Assembly (NCBI GenBank): GCA_011525385.1
Contig: WTGF01000094.1
Location: 1 to 64,000 of the forward strand
Source of the DNA: Chloroflexota bacterium
Lineage (GTDB): Bacteria; Chloroflexota; Anaerolineae; Aggregatilineales; Phototrophicaceae
DNA: 64,000 nucleotides
Direction: 5' to 3'
Below the pieces are notes generated by a model. It worked only from the letters and a program-made list of their open reading frames with translations, ran no database searches and had not been told where the DNA came from. Shown here in pieces: positions 46,303-57,423 of this stretch; the stretch's first letter is position 1, and each line of letters starts with the position of its first letter. Position numbers and translations under genes: made by a program.

Positions 46303-49300
46303 CTAGGCCAGGGTGATGCTCCAGGAAGATACGCCAACGACGACGCCGCCGTCTTTGACGAAGATGACCGGCACCACTTCCGCGTCGGGCGCGACAAAGG
46401 GAATGCCCGCTCCAATCTGCGAATCATTGAAATAAGCGAAGATGATACCCGTGAGGGGATCGCGGTCCAGGCGCAAGCGCGCGATGACGGCGTTGACCGA
46501 GCGTTGGCTGACGAAATCCGCTTGGTTATTGGCATAGAGCGCGAGGTTGATCACATTGGGGCCGATGGCCTGCACTTGAATCCCGGCGTTTTCTCCCCCG
46601 CTCGTGCTTTGGAATAGGATGCCAAAGTAGACGTCTTCGCCGCTGACTACGGCCGGGTTGAAACTGCGCAGCGTTAGATCGGCTTCTATGCGGCTGATCC
46701 GTCGCGGCGCTCGGTTGCCGTACTGGCTGTCGAGCAGATCCGGCGGCGGGAAATGGAAGGCGGTTTCGCCGTCAGTCTGGCTGGCAATGCCGAGCCGCCA
46801 GGACCCGTCTTGCGATGAGAAGCGTTCTTCGTTCCAGAAGGGCGAGGCGAGCGAGCTGTGGTATAGATCGAGCAGGTTTTGAGCGCCACGAAGTCCTTCA
46901 GGCGGCAAGGGGGGCGTGGGAGTCGAGGTAGGCAAGGGCGTCTGCGTGGGCACAGCTGTGGCGGTCGGCAGATCCGTCGCCGTGGGCTCCGGTATGTCGG
47001 TGGGCTCCGGCGCCTCAGTATTGGCAGGCGCGACATCCTTCTGCTTCTCAACGTCGTCGTCGCTACCCGACGCGTCCGAAACCGCCTGCGCTGCCCCGGA
47101 ATCAGCGTTCGCTTCGTCTGATTCGCTTTTGTCTTTCTCTGAGCCAGTTGTATCCATCGCCTCTTGAGCGACGATGGTAACCGCCGGCACGGTTTTGGTT
47201 GGCAAAGCGGTCTCGCTGGGGTTCGGGGCTATGTCTGCCAGGAGACTTTCGAGATTGCCATCGGCGGACAGCGAAATCAAGCCGCCAACAACGAGGACGA
47301 CGCCGACAACAGCGGCCATGTTGAAGAGCAGTCGGCTCATGCCGGCGCGCTTGCCATTGGTTATGGTGGCGGGCAGATCCGCGACAGCCGGTTCTACCTC
47401 GGCGACGGCCTCCGTCGTAGCTCCATCATCCGCGTCCAGCAAGGACTCGGTCTCGGTTTCGGGCTCTTCGGGCGAGCTTTCGACCAGGCGATACCAATGG
47501 CGGAAGAGAGCATAAGCCGGATTGCGTTCGATAAACAGCGCTTTGAACAGTTCGTTCATGTCGTCGAGCTTTTGGCTGCGGCGCATGTTGCTGGTGTAGA
47601 TGTCCAGAAATTGCTCGTAGGTATCGCGCCAGGACAGCATGGCTTGCGCATGTGGCTGCCCCAGCAACTCGTCTGTCAATTTTGCCTGGGTGTGGATGGC
47701 CTCTCGTATCGACGCTTGTGGTTCGTCGGATTGGCGGTCTATATCTTGCAGCAAGCCGCGTCGTTTGACGCTCAACTCCGCTAGCGCCTTCTGCAATTCC
47801 ATCATCCAGTCGCGATAGCCAGTTAGTGCAATGTTCGCGTTGGCCTCGGTTTCGGTGATCGCGCGCAGCACTTGTTCAATCTTGCTGCCAGCCGCGCGGA
47901 ACTCGGCGCTTGCCCAATCCTGTACCGCCGCTTCCAGCGTTCGCAGACTGTGAACACCGGGCGCCAGCAAACGCTCCTGCGGATTTTCTTCAAGTTGTTT
48001 AACGATCTCGTCGATTTGCTCCAGCGCTTGCTTGTTGTTTACGGAATCAAGCAGGCTCTGCGCCGCCGACAATGCTTGGCGCCGCTCTATGAATTCATCC
48101 AATTTGCGTATGGCAGGTTGACGATCTTCTGACTCGGGCAAGGCGCGGTCTGCCGCCGCCCGCCAGAATCGCGCGTCTTCAATGATGCCATCATGGGCGT
48201 CCAAGACGCCACAAAGCACATATTGGGCGAAGAGTATGCGCAGCGACGCGGTATTGCTATTGCCGAAGGCTTGTACGAGACCCTGGCCCATCGCTTTGAG
48301 ATAGGTGTCTGTACTGGGCATTTGGCTGGCGAAGTCGCCAATGGCTTGGTCTTCTTCTTCTGTGTAGAGGTGTTCGATATCCAGCAGCGTCTTTTGCGTA
48401 CGGCTTTCGCTTTCGACGCCGTTGCGTTCGACCCATTCACGCAGGATATGGGAGAGTCTAAAGAGACGATCGGCGATCGCTTGCTCGTTGTCGCTGCGCG
48501 CGATTTCTATCGCTTGCTGGCCGAGGCGCTCCGCATCCGCCAACTGTCCATTGTCAAAGGCTGTCCACCCATCGGCCAGCGTCCGTCCCAGATGGCCTGG
48601 AACGGAATGGCGTTCCACATAACTGGCGCCTTCTATCACGCTATAAAGCTGGTCAAACCAACTGGAGAGCGTCGGGCTGATGGTAGAGACCGATTTCGCG
48701 GCTGTGGCCAAGACATTGAGCGCTTCGTTCTTATTGCCAGCGACAATGACGTCTTGATAGCGTTGCCAAGCTACTTGGGCAGCTTGGATATTTTCCAGCA
48801 TTTCGCTCAGCATTTTGTCAAAGAGATGTTCGGAGAATGGCGCGAGTTCGTCGTGCTTTTCCCCCAACCATCTGGACAAATCGGAACCATCAACTGCCGG
48901 TACGAAGGTTTGACTGCTTTGAAGGATCTCATAAAGGTGGCTGAGTGAATCCTCGATCTGGTCCCAGACCGGATTAGGCGGGTCAATGGCGCGGCTGGCA
49001 TCGAGAGCAGTGAGCGCATCGCGCGGGTTGTTCGCGGCTTGCTTGCCGATGACGTGCATATTGTCCGCCAGCGCCATAGCGGCGTTGAGCGCGCGCGTCA
49101 GCGCATTAAGCGGCAGACGGCGTTCGGAGAATTCGTGCTGCAGGCTGAGCGTTTGCAGCTTCGAGCTAAGCGAACTTATGCTCTCGACCACCTCACCATA
49201 GATATCGCGCAATTCAGCAGCGCCGGGTTTGTCCATTTCCTCGGTCTGATCCAGGATGCGAACGATGCCTTGTAGTATGGCCCTTAACTCCTCTACGGGG

Positions 49301-50655
49301 ATACCCTCGGCGCCCAGTTGACGAACAGCATTGTCCAGCCGTCTGATATTGGGCCGTAACAGTAAGATTTCGGAAAAGCGCGCGGAAATGCGCTCTGCCA
49401 ATTGCCACTGCAACTCGCGCGTGCTGATAGCGTCCGGGCGGTCGACCATCAGTACATTAGCTGCTTTATCGGGTTTGTACTCGAAGAGCAACATCGTGCT
49501 TTCCGGGATGGCGGCTGGAATCTCGTCCAGTTGTGTATCGATCAAAAGCATGCACCAGTCCAGCAGAAGGTGCACAATGCCGGAGGTCTTGGTTCCAGTG
49601 CGCTCGCGCATGTCGTTGAGCAACTCCGCCGCCCGGGACCAGTTGCCATTGCCCATGTATATTTTTACGGCATCCAGATCGGCAGAGACCTCCAGATCGC
49701 GCAGGCGGTCAACAATGTCCGAGTGGGTGGAGCGGGCGACCGGATAGGCGGGGTTTTGACGAATCGCCGATTCAAGTTGGTTTTGCAGCGTAAGCAATTC
49801 GTTGCGGCTGAGATTGGGGTTCTTGAGCCTGGTAATGGTACGGGATACGATCGCGTTGCGAACGTGTTCCAAGGGAGTGCGATAACGTGACAGGTCGGCG
49901 TTTAGCGCTTTCAAAGACGTATAGCGAAAGCGCGCGTTGGGATGTACGGCTTTGCTGACGATTTCTTGCAGGCGGTGGTTGACATTCTGGGCATCTTGAT
50001 GAAAGTCCAGCCTGAAATCGTGCCCGGCATCGCGCGGGACATCTACCCGGTGTCCACCAGACAAGATGAAATACAGTAACTCTCCGACTTGGTAAATGTC
50101 GGTCTGGCGGCTGATACCTTGCGAAGTTGCTTCGTCGCCCTCAAGGAAAACCGCATTACCCCAATCAATTACCTTGAGCGTATAGTTTTCTCGATTCCAA
50201 AAGAGATGCTTGGCATCTACATCGTTATAGACGATGTCTTTATCATGCGCGGCTTGCAACAGATGGATGAGTCGGTCGACAATTTCCATCATTTCCAGTT
50301 CTGGCAGGCGTTCGTTTTGCGCGGCAAGCCGGACGACTTCATCGGCGACGATAATGCCTTCCGCGCGTTCCATCACGATGTATTGGTGCGGGATGCCGCC
50401 AACGAAGAATTGCCCGCTGCCGACCAGTTCAGTTAAAGTTGGATGACCGGCGAGGCGGGATAGCGCTTCGCGTTCGTTGACGATGCTGACTTCTTGGCCG
50501 GCGCGGATGGGTGGCGCGTCGTTGGGCGCGGGGCGCTTAATCACTACGGGACGGTCGTCAGCCGCTGTGTCCACCGCGCGTAATGTTTCACCGGAGCGCC
50601 CGCGCGGATAAATGAAATTGTACCGGTAGCGGTTATCGAATAGGCTGTCCGCCAT
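46303..50655 (-). CDS. Large Ser/Thr protein kinase-like membrane protein with C-terminal extracellular LamG-like domain
   Basis: VVIKRP, QYIVMERAEG, IVYNDVDAKHLFWNRENYTLKVIDWGNAVF, SRQTDIYQVGELLYFILSGG; single TM near aa 1110; Pro/Thr/Glu-rich linker. Confidence 0.8.
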   Translation of the reverse strand: MADSLFDNRYRYNFIYPRGRSGETLRAVDTAADDRPVVIKRPAPNDAPPIRAGQEVSIVNEREALSRLAGHPTLTELVGSGQFFVGGIPHQYIVMERAEGIIVADEVVRLAAQNERLPELEMMEIVDRLIHLLQAAHDKDIVYNDVDAKHLFWNRENYTLKVIDWGNAVFLEGDEATSQGISRQTDIYQVGELLYFILSGGHRVDVPRDAGHDFRLDFHQDAQNVNHRLQEIVSKAVHPNARFRYTSLKALNADLSRYRTPLEHVRNAIVSRTITRLKNPNLSRNELLTLQNQLESAIRQNPAYPVARSTHSDIVDRLRDLEVSADLDAVKIYMGNGNWSRAAELLNDMRERTGTKTSGIVHLLLDWCMLLIDTQLDEIPAAIPESTMLLFEYKPDKAANVLMVDRPDAISTRELQWQLAERISARFSEILLLRPNIRRLDNAVRQLGAEGIPVEELRAILQGIVRILDQTEEMDKPGAAELRDIYGEVVESISSLSSKLQTLSLQHEFSERRLPLNALTRALNAAMALADNMHVIGKQAANNPRDALTALDASRAIDPPNPVWDQIEDSLSHLYEILQSSQTFVPAVDGSDLSRWLGEKHDELAPFSEHLFDKMLSEMLENIQAAQVAWQRYQDVIVAGNKNEALNVLATAAKSVSTISPTLSSWFDQLYSVIEGASYVERHSVPGHLGRTLADGWTAFDNGQLADAERLGQQAIEIARSDNEQAIADRLFRLSHILREWVERNGVESESRTQKTLLDIEHLYTEEEDQAIGDFASQMPSTDTYLKAMGQGLVQAFGNSNTASLRILFAQYVLCGVLDAHDGIIEDARFWRAAADRALPESEDRQPAIRKLDEFIERRQALSAAQSLLDSVNNKQALEQIDEIVKQLEENPQERLLAPGVHSLRTLEAAVQDWASAEFRAAGSKIEQVLRAITETEANANIALTGYRDWMMELQKALAELSVKRRGLLQDIDRQSDEPQASIREAIHTQAKLTDELLGQPHAQAMLSWRDTYEQFLDIYTSNMRRSQKLDDMNELFKALFIERNPAYALFRHWYRLVESSPEEPETETESLLDADDGATTEAVAEVEPAVADLPATITNGKRAGMSRLLFNMAAVVGVVLVVGGLISLSADGNLESLLADIAPNPSETALPTKTVPAVTIVAQEAMDTTGSEKDKSESDEANADSGAAQAVSDASGSDDDVEKQKDVAPANTEAPEPTDIPEPTATDLPTATAVPTQTPLPTSTPTPPLPPEGLRGAQNLLDLYHSSLASPFWNEERFSSQDGSWRLGIASQTDGETAFHFPPPDLLDSQYGNRAPRRISRIEADLTLRSFNPAVVSGEDVYFGILFQSTSGGENAGIQVQAIGPNVINLALYANNQADFVSQRSVNAVIARLRLDRDPLTGIIFAYFNDSQIGAGIPFVAPDAEVVPVIFVKDGGVVVGVSSWSITLA

Positions 50656-51000
50656 GGGTCTGTTCCAAACAGTCGGACTAATTCAGCCAGAAATTCGCTC
50701 CATGACTTGGCTCTCGTTGCTGGATGGTGAGATTGGCATGTCGAGAAAAAACGGATTCCTGGGACGCGTTTCGCTGCAAAATCGCTTGTCGCAGCAGGTC
50801 GAACGTCTTTCATTGTATGCTGATTCTGAAGGCGCGCAAGGGATATAGGCCCTGTTTTTTGGGATATAATGACAGAAACTTGGGATATCCATGTGGCAAT
50901 TCCTCTGGCTGGCGCATATTAACGCGCCTGTGTATAACAAACAGTCGTTGCTTCAATTGGAGCAGCGTAGCAGTTGAAGACGGAGTTCCGAATCTATCCG

Positions 51001-54000
51001 ATGACAAGGGACCTGTGGCGCCGCATCCTTCCGGATCTGAGCCTGATCGTATTATTGTTGATATTTCCACTGTTGATGTTCCATCAGCAAACTTTGGGCG
51101 ACCGTACGCTGCTGCCAACCGAGAATCTCTATCAGTTTCTGCCGCATGCCGCCTACCGCGAAGTCGTCGGCGCGCCCGCCGTACCGCAGAACCACTTGAT
51201 CTCGGACATGGTGCTGCAGAATTACCAGTGGAAGTCATTCATCCGGGAGCAGATCTCTCAAGGGGAAATCCCCCTTTGGAACCCGCATCTCTTTGCCGGT
51301 GTACCTTTCTGGGCGGCGGGGCAGCATTCCGCTTTGTATCCACTCAGCATTATTTATTATGTGCTGCCCTTGAGCAGCGCTTACGGCTGGTTCATCGTGC
51401 TCAGCCTCTGGATGGCTGGGGTATTCATGGCCGGTTATTTGCGGAGTTTGGGCAGCAATCGCTTCGGCGCGGCGCTGGCGGGCTTGGTCTATCAGTTGTC
51501 GGGATTCTTGATCGCGAGCGCGCTCTTCCCCATGGTGGCCGCCGCCGCCGTCTGGTTGCCACTGGCTCTTTGGATGGTCGAGAACATCCTGCATGGCCGC
51601 ACGTTGTGGATCTTCCGCGGCACCGCCATTCCCTGGGTTGTGATTGGGGCGGCTGCGATTGCCTGTAATATCTTCGCCGGGCACATTGAAGTTTCCATAT
51701 ATACGATGATGACCACCTTGGTCTATGCGGGCTTGCGTCTGCTCTATGAGCTTGCTAGACGTTGGAAAACCGATGGGGCCGTTCCCTTTCGCTGGGCGGT
51801 GAAGAATGCGATCTGGTTGTTATTGATCCTGCTGTTGGGGACCGGTTTGGCCGGGCTGCAGTTAGCGCCCTTGGTCGAATTCGCGGGGACTAATTGGCGG
51901 GCCGAGCGCGACAACATTGAGGCGGTGTTGGATTATGCGCTTAAGCCGCGCGACATATTGCAGTTTCTGCTGCCGAACTTCTACGGCAACCCCACCCACC
52001 ATAGTTATGTCGACGTATTCACGATGGAACGCGTCAGCGATTTAAGGAACGCCGCCGGGCAATCCATTGATTACATCAATTGGAGCATCAAGAACTATGT
52101 GGAAAGCGCGCTTTACCTGGGCGTATTGCCCTTGATCTTTGCGGCTTACGCGTTTTTTGCCGGCATTAGACGCTGGCAATTCGCCGGGGTCGTGATCGCG
52201 TTGACGCTGATCGCCCTGTCGGCGCTCTCTTTCATGTTCGGCGCGCCAACTTATGCTTTTGTATTTAGCCTGCCGGGCATGAATCAGTTGAATTCGCCTT
52301 TTCGTTGGGTGTATGTGTTAACCATGGCGGTTGCGGCCATGTCGGGACTTGGGCTTCATCTTTTGGTTGAGCGGCGCCGCAGCTTCTTCCCGATTGGTGT
52401 CTTGGGGCTGCTGATCTTGGCGCTTGGCGGCGCTCTTTTGGGTGGAGCGGTCTACAGTTACAACAACTTCGAACAATTGCAGCCGCTCTTTGACAGGATC
52501 GTCGCGGAATTGGCTGGCGCTGACAGGGCTTTTGCTGATGGACGCATGTTTTTCAGCTATCAGTTTCCGCAGTTCGTCGTGCTGGCGGCAGTCTTGCTCG
52601 CCAGTGGGGTGATTTTTCTCTGGGCGGCACGATGGCGATCACGCGTATGGATGGCTCTCGCCTTGCTGATAAGCGCCATCGATTTGTTCATCGCGAGTTA
52701 CGGTTTCAATCCTGCCAGCGATCCGCTGCTCCTGGAGTTCACGCCGCCGGCGATAGAGTACTTACAGGGCCAAGATGGGCATTTTCGAATAACGAGCCTG
52801 GAAGCCGATCCGGAGCAGCCGCCCATCCTTAGTCCCAATGTGAGCATGGGCTATGGACTGGATGATATCCGCGGTTACGAAAGCATCATACCCGCCAGGT
52901 ATGTGGCGACCATGCGCGCCCTGCAGCCGCAGCGTTTTCTGGACCACAATCAGATATCACCGGTCTACACCTTGCCGGACTGGAATCACGCCGGCGGATA
53001 TGAAGCTGTGCTCGCTGCCGATCTCTTCAATTTGCTTAATATCCGCTATATTTTGACCCCGCGCGACTGGCAAAGCCCCCCGGCTGGTTGGAAGACCGTT
53101 TACGACGACGAAGCAGTAACTATTTGGGAGAACCAGTCTTTTATGCCACGGGCTTTCGCAGTTGCCAAAGACGATTGGGATCCGCGCTGGCTTGCCGAAC
53201 CGGGCGGGGGCTTCAGATTTGGCGAATTCGCCAATACCGCTTCTACCTTGCATATCCCCAGATATCAGCCGGCGTCAATCTCCCGCGATACCGCGCGTGA
53301 AAAATTCGTTGACGTAAGCCTGGACGAAGCGAGCTGGCTGGTGATCAGCGAGAGCTATGCCCCGGGCTGGCGCGCCTTCGCCCGTCCCTGGGGAAGCGGA
53401 GAATCGGCGGAGTATGGATTGGCGGTGCGTCTGGTGCTGGCGAACCTCCAGGGAGTGGAATTGTCGCCGGGGCATTGGACGGTGAGGCTGGTATACAGCC
53501 CGGCAAGCGTGCATCTGGGTATGTTTGCCTCGACGATCTGCGTCGTTTTGACCGTGCTATTATTTGGCGCCTGGTTTTGGCGGGCTTATATTGGCATGAA
53601 TACCGAGGGTTCGTCGAGCGTGGCCAAAGTCGCGCGGAATAGCCTGGCGCCAATTATTCTCAACTTGTTCAACCGCGGTATTGATATGGCTTTTGCCATA
53701 GTGATGTACAGACTGCTGCAACCGTTTGAAATTGGCATTTACAGTTTTGCGGTGGTCTTGTTCGTCTGGTTCGACATTTTTACGAATTTTGGCCTGGATC
53801 TGTTTCTGATCCGCGAAGCATCTCAGCGCAAGAGTCGCGCCGGACATTATTTCTACAATACATCCTTCTTTCGTCTGTTTTTGAGTCTTGTCGGCGCGCC
53901 GATGCTAGCCGGGGCGCTGCTGCTGTGGCAAAGCTCCGGAGTGGAAGCCATTAGCGCGGAGGGTCTGAACGCGATTGGCTTGCTCTACCTGGGATTGTTC

Positions 54001-55095
54001 CCTGCCAGCTTGTCCAAGGGCATGACATCGCTCTTTTATGCGAACGAACAGGCGGAAAAACCGGCGGCCATCGCCACCATTACAACCGTCAACAAGGCGA
54101 TCTTTGGGGTTATCGCGCTCTTGCTGGGGCATGGCATCGTTGGCTTGGCGACAGTCAGCATCTTCAACAATATCTTGACGCTACTGGTTCTTGTGTGGGC
54201 GGGACGGCGCTTGATCGGCAAGATCGCTCAGCGGCTGCCCGATCGCAAATTGATCGGCGAAATGGTGGGCGAGAGCTTCCCCTTGATGCTCAATCACTTC
54301 CTGGCCACTATTTTTTTCCAGATCGATATCGTCATATTGCAAGCGATCAAAGGCGCGGAAACCGTCGCCCAATACAGCACAGCCTATAAGTGGCTCTTGG
54401 CTATCAACATCGTTCCGGCTTTTTTCACACAGGCGCTCTTCCCGGTGATGTCGCGTCAGGCAAAAGAAAACCTCTCGGCATTAACGCGCAGTTGCACATT
54501 TGGCATCAAATTGCTATTCGCCATTACCTTGCCCCTGGCTATGATATTCACTGCATTGGCTGAACCATTGACGCTGATCTTGGGCGGCGCCAGGTATGTG
54601 CCGGACGGCGCGATCGCATTGCAATTGATGATCTGGAGCATTCCTTTCGGCTGGATGAACAGTTTGATGCAGTACGTGCTGGTCGCGCTGGGGCGGCAGC
54701 GGCTGATCACGCGCGCCTTTGGGGTCGCGGTCATATTCAACATCGCCGCCAATCTGATATTCATCCCGCAATACGGCTTTCAGGCAGCGGCGATCGCTAC
54801 CATCGCTTCCGAAGTGGTTCTGTTCCTGCCATTTATTTATCTGCTGCGCCGATCGCTGCGGGGGGTGGGGGTGGTCAGTTTGCTGTGGCGTCCCCTAGCC
54901 GCATTCGCGGCCATGTTCTTGGTGATGATGGTATTCGGTCAAAGCCTACTTGCCCTGGCGATTGCAACGCTTTTGTACGCCTTGATACTCATCGTCTTGC
55001 GCCCTTTGGATGCCGCAGAAGGCGCGGCGCTGCTTGCGCTGATGCCCGAGGGCATGCGCAGGTTCCGGTTGGCGCGATGGCTTGGCGGGGCATAA
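51001..55095 (+). CDS. Fusion: YfhO-like membrane protein (N-term) plus Wzx/MATE-like oligosaccharide flippase (C-term)
   Basis: N-term GEIPLWNPHLFAGVPFWAAGQHSALYPL...FRITSLE...LNIRYILTPRDW; C-term NLFNRGIDMAFAIVMYRLLQPFEIGIYSFAVVLF...RQAKENLSALTRS. Confidence 0.82.
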   Translation: MTRDLWRRILPDLSLIVLLLIFPLLMFHQQTLGDRTLLPTENLYQFLPHAAYREVVGAPAVPQNHLISDMVLQNYQWKSFIREQISQGEIPLWNPHLFAGVPFWAAGQHSALYPLSIIYYVLPLSSAYGWFIVLSLWMAGVFMAGYLRSLGSNRFGAALAGLVYQLSGFLIASALFPMVAAAAVWLPLALWMVENILHGRTLWIFRGTAIPWVVIGAAAIACNIFAGHIEVSIYTMMTTLVYAGLRLLYELARRWKTDGAVPFRWAVKNAIWLLLILLLGTGLAGLQLAPLVEFAGTNWRAERDNIEAVLDYALKPRDILQFLLPNFYGNPTHHSYVDVFTMERVSDLRNAAGQSIDYINWSIKNYVESALYLGVLPLIFAAYAFFAGIRRWQFAGVVIALTLIALSALSFMFGAPTYAFVFSLPGMNQLNSPFRWVYVLTMAVAAMSGLGLHLLVERRRSFFPIGVLGLLILALGGALLGGAVYSYNNFEQLQPLFDRIVAELAGADRAFADGRMFFSYQFPQFVVLAAVLLASGVIFLWAARWRSRVWMALALLISAIDLFIASYGFNPASDPLLLEFTPPAIEYLQGQDGHFRITSLEADPEQPPILSPNVSMGYGLDDIRGYESIIPARYVATMRALQPQRFLDHNQISPVYTLPDWNHAGGYEAVLAADLFNLLNIRYILTPRDWQSPPAGWKTVYDDEAVTIWENQSFMPRAFAVAKDDWDPRWLAEPGGGFRFGEFANTASTLHIPRYQPASISRDTAREKFVDVSLDEASWLVISESYAPGWRAFARPWGSGESAEYGLAVRLVLANLQGVELSPGHWTVRLVYSPASVHLGMFASTICVVLTVLLFGAWFWRAYIGMNTEGSSSVAKVARNSLAPIILNLFNRGIDMAFAIVMYRLLQPFEIGIYSFAVVLFVWFDIFTNFGLDLFLIREASQRKSRAGHYFYNTSFFRLFLSLVGAPMLAGALLLWQSSGVEAISAEGLNAIGLLYLGLFPASLSKGMTSLFYANEQAEKPAAIATITTVNKAIFGVIALLLGHGIVGLATVSIFNNILTLLVLVWAGRRLIGKIAQRLPDRKLIGEMVGESFPLMLNHFLATIFFQIDIVILQAIKGAETVAQYSTAYKWLLAINIVPAFFTQALFPVMSRQAKENLSALTRSCTFGIKLLFAITLPLAMIFTALAEPLTLILGGARYVPDGAIALQLMIWSIPFGWMNSLMQYVLVALGRQRLITRAFGVAVIFNIAANLIFIPQYGFQAAAIATIASEVVLFLPFIYLLRRSLRGVGVVSLLWRPLAAFAAMFLVMMVFGQSLLALAIATLLYALILIVLRPLDAAEGAALLALMPEGMRRFRLARWLGGA

Positions 55096-55143
55096 GCCCG
55101 GTCAGAAGACTCGGGCTATCGAAATTCATTCGCTGGTGGCGCC

Positions 55144-56055
55144 TCATCTTGAACTGGCGGACTCGTCAGAACTGCTATCATTGTGATCCGTAACGCCGGC
55201 GCTCGCCGGGCGGGCCCAGAGTTTGCTAAAGACCAGGTCGCCAACCGCAGTTGGCGCCGAGTCTTCGTCCATGAGCATGTTCAAGATTGGAATAGACAGT
55301 TGGATCATCTCGCCTGATGCCAACTCCAGGTGTAGACCGATGCTGGAGCCGGGTTTCAAGTCGGTCTTCAGTTGCCGCAACATGATGTGCAAGCCCCCCG
55401 GGCGGAGCTCGAGCCTCTCGCCAGCCGGAATGACCAGGCTCTCGACAGCTTCCATGCGCGCAATGTCATCGTCGACGACGCTGCGGTGAAACTCGACCTG
55501 ATGGGCAGCGGCGCTGTTGGCCGCGGCAATGACGACGGCTGAGGCGCCGCTGTTTTCGATTTGCATGTAGACAGCGCTGGATTCGCCTGGCGTACCGTTG
55601 CGCTCTGCGTCGTCCATCCGCTGGCTTTCCCGACCGTTGTGATCCATCGTCGGCATCTCGTGATCCCCGGCTTGCGAGAGGATCTCGTAGCGGAAACTCT
55701 CCGTAACCTGTTCGCCCGAATCCATGGTCAGGTTGGCTTCCAGGATCCAGGTGCCGGCCATGGTCCATTCAAATGGCAAGGTGAAAACGCCTTTGATCGC
55801 TTGGCTCGATTCGGCGAAGACCGGCGCCATGCCGGCGTGATCCATATCGCCACGCAGGGCAATAGTGCCCGGGTTTTCAATCGCATTGCCATTTTTGTCG
55901 CGAATGCTGACGCTGATTTGGGACTGGCCCACCAGCAGTCCGTTGACGGAGATATCAAGACTAATGTCGCTGGAAGACAAGTGTTGCTGTCGGCAGGCTG
56001 TCAAGAGCAGAACGAAGGTGAGGATGCAGCTAATTTGTCGCAGGGTTGCAATCAA
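55144..56055 (-). CDS. Lipoprotein with YtkA-like and PCuAC copper-chaperone-like domains
   Basis: LLLTACRQ lipobox; HQVEFHRSVVDDDIARMEAVESLVIPAGERLELRPGGLHIMLRQL. Confidence 0.8.
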   Translation of the reverse strand: MIATLRQISCILTFVLLLTACRQQHLSSSDISLDISVNGLLVGQSQISVSIRDKNGNAIENPGTIALRGDMDHAGMAPVFAESSQAIKGVFTLPFEWTMAGTWILEANLTMDSGEQVTESFRYEILSQAGDHEMPTMDHNGRESQRMDDAERNGTPGESSAVYMQIENSGASAVVIAAANSAAAHQVEFHRSVVDDDIARMEAVESLVIPAGERLELRPGGLHIMLRQLKTDLKPGSSIGLHLELASGEMIQLSIPILNMLMDEDSAPTAVGDLVFSKLWARPASAGVTDHNDSSSDESASSR

Positions 56056-56064
56056 CGCGATGGC

Positions 56065-57171
56065 CTACGCTGGCATTTCAACTGGCGAGGCGGGTGGGTG
56101 GACGAGCAAACTCAGTCCGTAGCCAAATGCGCCAGCCAGCACCGGCGCGCCCAGCCACATGTGTACTTCCCACCAGAGGCCGCCTTTTCCCCAGGCGCCG
56201 ACGCCCAGGATGTGAATCACAAGCAGTGCGCCCATACTGAATACGAAAGGGACCAGACAAGAAAACAGACGCAAGCCCTTAGTCGTTTCGATGATCTTGC
56301 GGCTGAGCAGCCAATCGCAGAGCAGACCGACGATAGCGGCGTTAATGACCAGTATAAACTCGGCGTTCGCGCCCAGGTGCATCCAGGTCATCAACAGGGC
56401 ATTGACCGCGTACATCAGCGTGAAGACGCCAAAGGGCAAGCGCCAGCGCCGGCTGCTGAAAAGAACGACGCCGAGCAGGATGTTGCTATGCACCACCAGC
56501 GCCAGCACGCCATAGACGTCGTACAAGCTGTGAGCATCGGGTCTGGGACCGGTTAGTTCGTGCATCCTGCCGGTGACAGCGGCGAAGGACATAAAAAAGG
56601 TGAAGACCGAGGCGGTCATGATCAGCGCGAGGATGGCCGGCAGCAGGCTGCGCCAGTTGTCCTCGCTTTGGCGCTGCCACATCGCGCGGATGGGACCGGT
56701 GATAATCAGCAGGCCGGATGCGGCCAGCAGGAGATGCGTCGGGCTCAGCAGCGCCTCAATGCTTTCTTCAATGCCGAATAAGCCGTGCCAGACCATATCG
56801 CCCAGGCCGCCCATGGCGAAAAGCAGGGCGCCCCCTAGCGCGGGCATATAGCCGGCGGGCAAGGCCCGCCTCCAGTGAAAGCCCTTGCCGACATTGCGGA
56901 AGTGAACGGCGATCAAGGTGATCGCGGAAACGCCGTAAGCGCTATACAAAATCGCGTGCCAGGGCGTGAAAAAGCTGTCATCGACGCGATCATGATTGTG
57001 CGCCCAGCCATCAATGAAGAGGCCGAAGATCATGACACAGGCTACAATCGCCATCCAGCAGTCCAACCTCGGGTTATCCGCGGGCTGTCCACTTCGCGCG
57101 GTCGGCAATCCACTTTCCATTGCGCGCGTCTTAACTGCCGGGATTGATGACATGGCTCTTGATCCCTTCAC
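56065..57171 (-). CDS. Multi-TM His-rich membrane protein of unknown function, paired with the PCuAC-like gene
   Basis: GWAHNHDRVDDSFFTPWHAILYSAYG, GDMVWHGLFGIEESIEALLSPTHLLL. Confidence 0.65.
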   Translation of the reverse strand: MKGSRAMSSIPAVKTRAMESGLPTARSGQPADNPRLDCWMAIVACVMIFGLFIDGWAHNHDRVDDSFFTPWHAILYSAYGVSAITLIAVHFRNVGKGFHWRRALPAGYMPALGGALLFAMGGLGDMVWHGLFGIEESIEALLSPTHLLLAASGLLIITGPIRAMWQRQSEDNWRSLLPAILALIMTASVFTFFMSFAAVTGRMHELTGPRPDAHSLYDVYGVLALVVHSNILLGVVLFSSRRWRLPFGVFTLMYAVNALLMTWMHLGANAEFILVINAAIVGLLCDWLLSRKIIETTKGLRLFSCLVPFVFSMGALLVIHILGVGAWGKGGLWWEVHMWLGAPVLAGAFGYGLSLLVHPPASPVEMPA

Positions 57172-57229
57172 AACCCTAATCGAAGAAGGGCGCTATGAAG
57201 TCTCTATGCGAAACCGAGTAGGACCATCA

Positions 57230-57291
57230 AAGTCATGCAACACCAAAATAATAGCCGCCCCTATGGCTCGACGTCGGAAATTGCATGACTT
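57230..57291. promoter_or_regulatory. Inverted repeat in divergent intergenic region
   Basis: AAGTCATGCAA ... TTGCATGACTT, perfect 11-bp arms. Confidence 0.5.
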
Positions 57292-57423
57292 ACCTGATTT
57301 TACTACTATGCAGCTATTATAGCACTGGAAGGCGCAGTTTGTCAGTCCAACGGCAGTCGCGTAGCGCGATTCACATCTTGATGTAAAATCAGTTTAGTTG
57401 TTCGCTCGCGCGATGATTCTCGT

